From Deltaproteobacteria bacterium (GTDB lineage: Bacteria > Myxococcota > B64-G9), in NCBI GenBank assembly GCA_003647095.1, contig QMME01000272.1:1-5926 (forward strand): DNA of 5,926 bases. The letters are read 5' to 3'. This document shows, in pieces, positions 1 through 5,926 of the stretch; the stretch's first letter is position 1, and every line of letters begins with the position of its first letter. The position numbers and the translations under genes were made by a program. The notes beneath the pieces were generated by a model, which worked only from the letters and a program-made list of their open reading frames with translations, searched no databases and was not told where the DNA came from.

Positions 1-1553
<1,553 letters not shown>

Positions 1554-1561
1554 GGTAACTA

Positions 1562-1568
1562 CCTACCT
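1562..1568 (-). promoter_or_regulatory. Weak ribosome binding site for ftsH
   Basis: The minus strand reads AGGTAGG here, 8 nt before the GTG start of ftsH at 1553. It is an imperfect anti-Shine-Dalgarno match and it overlaps the TAG stop codon (1563-1565) of the upstream HhH gene. Ribosomes finishing that gene would therefore stop on the ftsH initiation region, so translational coupling is likely for readthrough transcripts. The match is modest, and the assignment rests mainly on position. Confidence 0.5.
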
Positions 1569-2186
1569 GTCCTGTCGTGGGTCGCGGTCAGGAACTCCTG
1601 GCGAAACCCCGTCCGTACTCCCTGCATTATAGGTTTGGGATGCGGGGTCGTCAAGCACCGCGGTGCATGATCCCAGCGAAATATACGGGGAAATGCGCTC
1701 CAGGCGTACCGGGCCGATGCCCTTGACGGCCAGCAGCTGTCGTGGAGAGGAAAAACAGCCCCTTCGGGATCGCTCCTCCAGGATGCGCCGGGCCAGGGCG
1801 GGGCCGATGCCGGGTAGGGCCTCGAGGTCGTCGCCTCCGGCGGCGTTGATGTCGATGGGCAGACCCAGCAGCAACAGGTGCGAACCGGGCAGGGGCCGGA
1901 CGTTGACCCGGCAGCGGTCGTCCACCCGCGCCAGGCTGCGGGCGGGCAGCGGCAGCCGCAGCTCGGGGCAGGCGGACATTCCCAGTTCCGCCAGCAACTC
2001 GGCCGGGCTCCGGCCGGCGCCCCGGCACAGCAGCCATTGACGTTCACCCCTGACCAGCTCGACCGGCCGGGGGCAGGAGGTGGCCCGGGCAGGAGGTGCC
2101 CTCCAGCTGCCGGCCCGGGCGGCCAGCGCCGCCGCGGCCAGCAGCAGGCACAGCATCAACAGCCCCGTCTCCTGGCGCGTTCCCAT
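1563..2186 (-). CDS. ComEA-like exported helix-hairpin-helix DNA-binding protein
   Basis: The predicted protein has 207 residues. A hydrophobic segment at about 8-24 (leucine/alanine-rich) is a signal peptide or membrane anchor. A region of about 85 residues follows, with four cysteines (38, 54, 73, 92) that could form disulfides outside the cytoplasm. Then come paired helix-hairpin-helix motifs: a lead-in GLPIDIN (108-114), LPGIGP (124-129) and VKGIGP (154-159). This layout matches ComEA-type proteins, which bind double-stranded DNA non-specifically during uptake; a competence role here is inference, since no other com gene is visible. Residues 171-207 form a low-conservation-looking tail that overlaps the ftsH promoter. 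ATG 2186 is preferred over an in-frame GTG at 2195 because AGGGGAG (2201-2195) lies 8 nt before the ATG, whereas its last base forms part of that GTG codon. The stop is 9 nt from ftsH, in the same frame. Confidence 0.85.
   Translation of the reverse strand: MGTRQETGLLMLCLLLAAAALAARAGSWRAPPARATSCPRPVELVRGERQWLLCRGAGRSPAELLAELGMSACPELRLPLPARSLARVDDRCRVNVRPLPGSHLLLLGLPIDINAAGGDDLEALPGIGPALARRILEERSRRGCFSSPRQLLAVKGIGPVRLERISPYISLGSCTAVLDDPASQTYNAGSTDGVSPGVPDRDPRQDR
1626..1654 (-). promoter_or_regulatory. Near-consensus sigma70 promoter for ftsH
   Basis: On the minus strand, TTGACG (1654-1649, 5 of 6 matches) and TATAAT (1631-1626, 6 of 6) are separated by exactly 17 bp. Transcription would begin near 1618-1621, giving a leader of about 66 nt before the ftsH GTG. 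The promoter lies inside the 3' end of the HhH gene: the -10 box supplies the codons for Y186 and N187, in a tail that follows the conserved HhH domain and looks unconstrained. In such GC-rich DNA a chance match this good is unlikely. It does not resemble the sigma32 heat-shock consensus known to drive ftsH in E. coli. Confidence 0.85.
1655..1666. repeat. 12-bp perfect palindrome abutting the ftsH -35 box
   Basis: GCACCGCGGTGC is its own reverse complement (6-bp arms, no spacer). It ends one base upstream of the first T of the ftsH -35 hexamer at 1654, at about -36 to -47 relative to the inferred start. That is where a dimeric activator or repressor could sit. A 12-bp palindrome is expected about once or twice in 6 kb by chance, so only its placement makes it noteworthy. 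It also lies in coding sequence of the HhH gene. Confidence 0.35.
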
Positions 2187-2194
2187 TGGTGCCA

Positions 2195-2201
2195 CTCCCC
2201 T
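2195..2201 (-). promoter_or_regulatory. Ribosome binding site that decides the HhH gene start
   Basis: The minus strand reads AGGGGAG, 8 nt upstream of ATG 2186. It overlaps the alternative GTG at 2195, so it can serve only the ATG. This makes the protein 207 rather than 210 residues. Confidence 0.65.
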
Positions 2202-2216
2202 GCCCTTGCCGGTGAC

Positions 2217-2245
2217 ATCATAGCACGTCCCCGACCGCTTGTCGC
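2217..2245 (-). promoter_or_regulatory. Putative extended -10 promoter for the HhH gene
   Basis: On the minus strand, GCGACA (2245-2240, 4 of 6) and TATGAT (2222-2217, 5 of 6) are 17 bp apart. A TGC triplet directly precedes the -10 box, giving the extended TGnTATnAT form. Transcription would start near 2210, about 24 nt before ATG 2186. A transcript from here could run through the HhH gene into ftsH. Confidence 0.6.
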
Positions 2246-2272
2246 TTCCTGCCCGGTGCCGCAGTTCACCGC

Positions 2273-2301
2273 TTGCCAGAGTCCCTGCATCGGACTAGTA
2301 T
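2273..2301 (+). promoter_or_regulatory. Putative sigma70 promoter for hutI
   Basis: TTGCCA (2273-2278, 5 of 6) and TAGTAT (2296-2301, 4 of 6) are separated by 17 bp. The inferred start near 2308 gives a short leader of about 27 nt before the hutI ATG. It stands back to back with the HhH promoter; the two -35 boxes are about 27 bp apart, so a regulator binding between them could affect both. I saw no convincing operator such as a HutC-type site. Confidence 0.5.
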
Positions 2302-2323
2302 CCCCGGCGTAGGCAATCCAGGC

Positions 2324-2329
2324 GGGAGG
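2324..2329 (+). promoter_or_regulatory. Ribosome binding site of hutI
   Basis: GGGAGG lies 5 nt before ATG 2335. It is the best Shine-Dalgarno match in the window and supports that start over later Met codons. Confidence 0.75.
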
Positions 2330-2334
2330 TTGTC

Positions 2335-3672
2335 ATGCCAGCTGCCACAGTAGCCGACTGCGTGGTCGAGAACATCGGCCAGCTGCTCACCATGGACCCG
2401 TCCAGCGACAACCCGGCCGACAGCGGCGATCCGGTGGCCGGGCTGGGCCTGGTCATCAATGCCGCCGTGGCCATGGCCGGCGGCCGGGTGGTATGGACGG
2501 GACACCAGGAGGAACTCGGGCAACAGGTGGACATCTCGGCGGCCGAACGCATCGACGCCGCCGGCAACGCCGTCATTCCCGGCCTCATCGACTGCCACAC
2601 CCACCTGGTGTTCGCCGGCTCCCGGGCCGGCGAGTTCGCCCGCCGCCTGGACGGCCAGAGCTACGAGGAGATCCTGGCCGCCGGCGGGGGCATTCACGCC
2701 ACCGTGGAGGCCACCCGCCAGGCCGGCGTGGAGACCCTGACCTCGCTGGCGCTGGAGAGACTGGATACCTTCCTGAGCCTGGGGGTGACTTGCGTTGAAG
2801 CCAAGAGCGGCTATGGACTGGACCCGGAAGCGGAGCTGAAGATCCTGCAGGCCTCCGCCGAGGCCGGCCGCCGGCACCCGGTGGAGGTGGTGAATACCTT
2901 CCTGGGGGCCCACACCGTGCCGCGGCGGCTGCGTTCGCAGCGCGCGCGTTACCTCGACCTAGTGGTCGAGGAGATGCTGCCCCGGGTGGCCGAGGCCGGC
3001 CTGGCGTCGTTCTGCGACGTCTTCTGCGACCAGGGGGCCTTTTCCGTCGACGAGGCCCGCCGGGTACTGGAAGCCGGCCTGCGCCACGGCCTGCGTCCCA
3101 AGCTGCACGCCGAGCAGCTTTCCCGCTCCGGTGCCTGCGAACTGGCCGCGGAGCTGGGGGCGGTATCGGCCGATCACCTGGAAAAGATCGATGACACGGG
3201 TGCCGGGCGCCTGGCGGACAGCGGCACGGTGGCGGTGCTGCTGCCGGGGGCCACGTATTTCCTGGGCCGGAAAGACTACGCACCCGGCCGCCTGCTGTGC
3301 CAGGCCGGCTGCCGGGTGGCGGTATCGACCGACTTCAACCCCGGTTCCTGCATGAGCGAAAACCTGCCCCTCATGCTCAACCTGGCCTGCCTGCAAAACG
3401 GCCTCTTTCCGCGCGAGGCGCTGCTGGGAGCCACCCGGCACGCCGCTGCCGCCCTGGGGGAGGAGCAGCGCCTGGGAGCCCTGCTGCCCGGCTACCAGGC
3501 CGACCTGGTAATCCTGGACTCGGCCGACTACCGCAACGTCATCTACCACTTCGGCATCAACCCGGTGAGCCGGGTCATCAAGCGGGGGCGGCTGGTCTAC
3601 TCCAATCCCAGTTCGCGGGCGGAGCGCTCGAGCAACTCCAGCAGTTCTGTTCCCCGCTCACCGCGGCCCTGA
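2335..3672 (+). CDS. hutI: Imidazolonepropionase (histidine degradation)
   Basis: HutI is a cytoplasmic amidohydrolase that hydrolyses 4-imidazolone-5-propanoate to N-formimino-L-glutamate, the third step of histidine breakdown. The 445-residue product carries the family's metal site: HxH in DCHTH (H88, H90), H258 in KLHAEQ and D333 in STDFNPGS. It also has the family segments FAGSR (93-97), GGGI (117-120), EAKSGYG (155-161), FLGAHTVP (189-196) and SADHLEK (278-284). All expected ligands are present, so it should be active. The recognisable domain ends near residue 421 (KRGRLVY). The last 24 residues are a Ser/Arg/Pro-rich tail translated from DNA that encodes the C-terminus of tsaE on the other strand. 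Family members are commonly about 400-420 residues. No hutH, hutU or hutG lies beside it here, so its partners must be elsewhere or absent. Confidence 0.96.
   Translation: MPAATVADCVVENIGQLLTMDPSSDNPADSGDPVAGLGLVINAAVAMAGGRVVWTGHQEELGQQVDISAAERIDAAGNAVIPGLIDCHTHLVFAGSRAGEFARRLDGQSYEEILAAGGGIHATVEATRQAGVETLTSLALERLDTFLSLGVTCVEAKSGYGLDPEAELKILQASAEAGRRHPVEVVNTFLGAHTVPRRLRSQRARYLDLVVEEMLPRVAEAGLASFCDVFCDQGAFSVDEARRVLEAGLRHGLRPKLHAEQLSRSGACELAAELGAVSADHLEKIDDTGAGRLADSGTVAVLLPGATYFLGRKDYAPGRLLCQAGCRVAVSTDFNPGSCMSENLPLMLNLACLQNGLFPREALLGATRHAAAALGEEQRLGALLPGYQADLVILDSADYRNVIYHFGINPVSRVIKRGRLVYSNPSSRAERSSNSSSSVPRSPRP
3597..3672. other. Convergent 76-bp coding overlap of hutI and tsaE
   Basis: The hutI stop (3670-3672, plus strand) lies beyond the tsaE stop (3597-3599, minus strand), so both genes use these 76 bp in opposite directions. 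The leucine/glutamate-rich end of TsaE on one strand appears as a serine/arginine-rich tail on HutI. No terminator hairpin with a T-run is visible here, so the two transcripts probably run into each other. Confidence 0.9.
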
Positions 3673-4085
3673 AGGTGCAGCCGGCGCCTGTTCAGGTCCA
3701 CCACCTCGAGCTCGATGACCAGTCCCCGGCCGGGGTCGGCCCCGGGCAGGCGGTCGAACCACTCCACCAGGCAGATGCCCGGGCCCTCGAGCAACTCGTG
3801 GTAGCCGATCTCGTTTAACTCCTGCTCAGCTTCCAGGCGGTAGAAATCCAGGTGGTGGACCGGCAGCCTTCCCGGGTAGGTCTGCAGGATGACGAAGGTG
3901 GGGCTATTCACCGCTACCGAGGCCGCCACCCCGGCTCCACGGGCCAGCCCCTGCACCAGGGTGGTCTTGCCGGCACCCAGCTCTCCCCCCAGGCCGATCC
4001 AGTCCGCGGCGCGGGCCTGCCGTCCCAGCCAGCGGCCCAGTTCCCTGGTAACCGCGGCCGCGGAACTTGCCAGCTCAAGCTGCAT
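3597..4085 (-). CDS. tsaE: tRNA t6A biosynthesis ATPase TsaE
   Basis: TsaE is the small ATPase that works with TsaB and TsaD (and the threonylcarbamoyl-AMP from TsaC) to form N6-threonylcarbamoyladenosine at position 37 of ANN-decoding tRNAs in the cytoplasm. The 162-residue product has the normal length. It shows Walker A GELGAGKT (34-41), the switch-like SPTF (61-64), HHLDFYRL (77-84) with the conserved Asp at 80, and VEWFDRL (107-113) with the conserved Glu-Trp pair at 108-109. These together are diagnostic for the family. Its ATG lies inside the end of nnr (11-nt overlap), and there is only a distant, weak Shine-Dalgarno (AGGAAGG, 14 nt away), so translation is probably coupled to nnr. 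Its last 24 codons and stop overlap the convergent hutI. Confidence 0.96.
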   Translation of the reverse strand: MQLELASSAAAVTRELGRWLGRQARAADWIGLGGELGAGKTTLVQGLARGAGVAASVAVNSPTFVILQTYPGRLPVHHLDFYRLEAEQELNEIGYHELLEGPGICLVEWFDRLPGADPGRGLVIELEVVDLNRRRLHLQGRGERGTELLELLERSARELGLE

Positions 4086-5607
4086 CGCCGGCTGCCCGGC
4101 CTTCCTGCAGGCGCAGCAGTACCGGTCCCAGGGCGTCGATGAGCAGGTTGGCCGCCAGGGCCTGCTCCCCCACCCGGGCCACGGCCAGGTCTCCGGCCAG
4201 GCCGTGCCACAGGGCGCCGCAACAGGCCGCGTCGCGCGCGGAAAGCCCCTGGGCCAGCAACGAGCCGATGACGCCCGTCAACACGTCCCCGGTGCCTCCC
4301 GAGGCCATGCCGGGGTTGCCCGCCGCCACTACCCAGGCCGTTTTCTCCGGGTCGGCCACCACGGTGCGCGCTCCCTTGAGCACCACCACCGCCCCGCTGG
4401 CAGCGGCCAGGCGGCGGGCGGCGGCCAGGCGATCGCGCTGGATGTCGGCGGTGGAGCACTCCAGCAGGCGGGCCGCCTCTCCGGGATGCGGAGTCAACAC
4501 CCGCTCGGCCTCGGCGCCGGCCACCAGCTCGAGCTTTCCTGCCAGGTTGTTCAGGCCGTCGGCATCGACGACCAGGGGCAGGTCGATCTCCTCCACCACC
4601 CGCTGCACCAGTTCGGCCGCCCGGCCGTCGGTGCCCAGGCCGGGGCCGATGGCCACCGCCTGCTTGCCGGTGCAGGCTTCCAGCAGGGCCGAAGGTTGTT
4701 CCACCGGCACGCCCATGTACTCCACCGGCCCGCTCACCACGCGCTGCAGCACCGCCGGCGGAGCGGCCAGGGTGACCAGGCCGGCGCCGCCGTGCACGGC
4801 CGCCCGGCAGCAAAGCCCGGCCGCTCCCGGCTTGTCGGCCGAACCGGCCAACACCAGCAGGTGGCCGAAGCGACCCTTGTGGGCATCGGCCGGGCGGGGG
4901 CGCAAGTGTTGAAGCAGGTCCTGGTCCTCGAGCAGCCAGCAGCCACCCGGACCCTCGGGCAGCAGGCCCGGCGGTATGCCGATGTCGATGATGCGGATGC
5001 GCCCGGCGTGGGCGGCCCCGGGATGAAAAACCAGTCCCGGCTTGAGCTCGCCGAAGGTCACCGTCTCTGCGGCCCGTACCGCCCGGCCCAGCACCCGGCC
5101 GTTGTCCGAGCTGATTCCCGAGGGTACGTCCACGGCCACCACGGGCAGGCCGCTGCCGTTGATCCAGTCTATGGCCTGGGCGTACAGGCCGCGCACCTCG
5201 CTTTTCAGCCCGGTGCCCAGGATGGCGTCGATAATGATGTCGTGGCGGCCGGAGCCAAGCAGCTGCCCGCTCTCGCCGACCGGCTGTACGGGAATGTTCA
5301 GCCGCCGCAGTATGCCCAGGTTGAGGGCGGCATCGCCGCTCACCTGCCCGGGTTCGGCCAGCAGCAGGATGTCCACCCGGTAACCGGAGCCTGCCAGGTG
5401 GCGGGCTGCCACCAGACCGTCGCCGCCGTTGTTGCCCTTGCCGCAGACCACCAGCACGTGCCCGGCCCCGCCGAGCAGATCCTCGACGGCCTGGGCGCAA
5501 CCACGGCCGGCGATCTCCATCAGCACCGGGCCGGGTATGCCGATGTCCTCGATGGTGGTGCGGTCGAGCTCGCGCATCTGCGCGGCGTTGAGTACGGGCA
5601 GAGCCAT
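4075..5607 (-). CDS. nnr: Bifunctional NAD(P)H-hydrate epimerase / ADP-dependent dehydratase
   Basis: This enzyme repairs NADHX and NADPHX, the hydrated forms of the reduced coenzymes. The N-terminal domain (about 1-215, YjeF_N/NAXE type) interconverts the R and S epimers; the C-terminal domain (about 225-500, YjeF_C/NAXD type) dehydrates the S epimer using ADP in bacteria. The epimerase part shows GNNGGDG (58-64), DAILGTGL (127-134) and DVPSGISSDNG (160-170). The dehydratase part shows KGRFGHLLVLAGS (244-256), GPGLGT (321-326), VVDADGLN (346-353), LTPHPGEA (371-378) and the nucleotide-binding NPGMASGGTGDVLTG (431-445) with the catalytic Asp at 441. At 510 residues it is full length for the fused form. 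The start lies 6 nt after the pdxJ stop without a clear Shine-Dalgarno, which points to coupled translation. The gene ends 11 nt inside tsaE. Confidence 0.97.
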   Translation of the reverse strand: MALPVLNAAQMRELDRTTIEDIGIPGPVLMEIAGRGCAQAVEDLLGGAGHVLVVCGKGNNGGDGLVAARHLAGSGYRVDILLLAEPGQVSGDAALNLGILRRLNIPVQPVGESGQLLGSGRHDIIIDAILGTGLKSEVRGLYAQAIDWINGSGLPVVAVDVPSGISSDNGRVLGRAVRAAETVTFGELKPGLVFHPGAAHAGRIRIIDIGIPPGLLPEGPGGCWLLEDQDLLQHLRPRPADAHKGRFGHLLVLAGSADKPGAAGLCCRAAVHGGAGLVTLAAPPAVLQRVVSGPVEYMGVPVEQPSALLEACTGKQAVAIGPGLGTDGRAAELVQRVVEEIDLPLVVDADGLNNLAGKLELVAGAEAERVLTPHPGEAARLLECSTADIQRDRLAAARRLAAASGAVVVLKGARTVVADPEKTAWVVAAGNPGMASGGTGDVLTGVIGSLLAQGLSARDAACCGALWHGLAGDLAVARVGEQALAANLLIDALGPVLLRLQEGRAAGDAA

Positions 5608-5613
5608 GACGTC

Positions 5614-5926
5614 TCAGCCGGCCGCTTCGGCCCGTGCCTGGGCGATGGCGGTCTTCATGCGCGCCACCGCCTGCTGCATGCCCACGAACAGGGCATCGGA
5701 GATGATGCTGTGGCCGATGTTGAACTCGCTGATTTCCAGGATGGCCGCTACCGGAGCCACGTTGAGCAGGTTCAGCCCGTGCCCGGCATATACCGCCAGG
5801 CCCAGCTTGGCGCAGGTCTTGGCGGCGTCGACCAGGCGCTGCATCTCCCGCTGCCGGAGCTGCTTGCCCCGGGAGTCGCAAAAGGTGCCGGTGTGGAGCT
5901 CAACGGCGTCGGCGCCAATCTTGTGT
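5614..5926 (-). CDS. pdxJ: Pyridoxine 5'-phosphate synthase, C-terminal part
   Basis: PdxJ condenses 1-deoxy-D-xylulose 5-phosphate with 3-amino-2-oxopropyl phosphate to make pyridoxine 5'-phosphate, the last step of the DXP-dependent vitamin B6 route; it is a cytoplasmic TIM-barrel enzyme. Only the last 103 codons are in the window and the gene continues past the right edge; family members are about 240 residues. Visible signatures are GADAVELHTGTF near the window edge, AGHGLN with the conserved active-site His, and EFNIGHSIISDALFVG, the phosphate-binding C-terminal strand and helix. The frame is open to the edge, so the internal Met codons are not starts. It leads the nnr-tsaE group; acpS, often found between pdxJ and nnr in related genomes, is absent here. 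Confidence 0.95.
   Translation of the reverse strand, partial: HKIGADAVELHTGTFCDSRGKQLRQREMQRLVDAAKTCAKLGLAVYAGHGLNLLNVAPVAAILEISEFNIGHSIISDALFVGMQQAVARMKTAIAQARAEAAG

Larger units (their letters stand above)
2187..2334. other. Divergent intergenic region between the HhH gene and hutI
   Basis: These 148 bp are the longest non-coding stretch in the window. They hold the two back-to-back promoters and the ribosome binding sites listed separately. I see no riboswitch, small RNA gene, tRNA or clear inverted-repeat operator in it. Confidence 0.7.

Noticed and set aside
1626..1660. A sigma32-type heat-shock promoter for ftsH
   Set aside because: CTTGA is present at the -35 side, but no CCCCATnT-like -10 box lies at the right distance, while the sigma70 hexamers and spacing fit almost perfectly.
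1677..1682. TATATT on the minus strand as a second -10 box for ftsH
   Set aside because: No matching -35 hexamer lies 16-18 bp upstream, and the bases encode the conserved Pro-Tyr-Ile end of the second HhH motif.
2187..2195. GTG at 2195 as the start of the HhH gene
   Set aside because: The purine-rich ribosome binding site runs into this GTG codon and is correctly spaced only for ATG 2186.
2266..3549. Minus-strand open frames antisense to hutI
   Set aside because: They are antisense shadows of a fully conserved hutI; their compositions are skewed and no recognisable motifs are present.
3597..3700. A bidirectional terminator between hutI and tsaE
   Set aside because: The genes overlap and I found no GC hairpin followed by a T-run on either strand.
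3914..5881. A 655-codon open frame on the minus strand spanning nnr, parts of tsaE and pdxJ
   Set aside because: It is out of phase with three well-recognised genes and translates to Arg/Gly/Pro-rich low-complexity sequence, as expected for an alternative frame in GC-rich DNA.

Overview
This is a GC-rich (about two-thirds G+C by eye), densely coding chromosomal window with six protein-coding genes, two of them cut by the window edges, and no RNA genes, insertion sequences, CRISPR arrays or long repeats that I can see. Every gene is a housekeeping or metabolic type. The FtsH N-terminus (K-x-S-x-K-T then a Trp-containing membrane helix), the HhH protein with its 'GLPIDIN' lead-in, and a pdxJ-nnr-tsaE block near ftsH suggest a Gram-negative lineage of the former Deltaproteobacteria (Myxococcota, Desulfuromonadota or a relative). 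That placement is inference from family resemblance, not from a search.

Layout. Minus strand, positions 1-1553: ftsH, entering from a GTG start and running off the left edge. Minus strand, 1563-2186: a small exported or membrane-anchored helix-hairpin-helix protein of the ComEA type, ending only 9 nt before ftsH. A near-consensus sigma70 promoter for ftsH lies inside the 3' end of that gene. Positions 2187-2334: a 148-bp divergent intergenic region with a plausible promoter on each strand. Plus strand, 2335-3672: hutI (imidazolonepropionase), the only plus-strand gene. Minus strand, 5926 down to 3597: pdxJ (3' end only), nnr and tsaE, almost without gaps (6-nt gap, then 11-nt overlap), evidently one transcription unit. 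hutI and tsaE converge and overlap by 76 bp. No gene-free stretch exceeds 300 bases.

The minus-strand genes are functionally diverse: vitamin B6 synthesis (PdxJ), repair of hydrated NAD(P)H (Nnr), tRNA t6A modification (TsaE), DNA binding or uptake (HhH protein) and membrane-protein quality control (FtsH). hutI is an isolated histidine-degradation gene here, with no hutH or hutU beside it. I found no sign of a new multi-gene system. The points worth a second look are small: the strong ftsH promoter embedded in coding sequence with a perfect palindrome abutting its -35 box, the overprinted hutI/tsaE ends, and the in-frame, tightly spaced HhH-ftsH junction.
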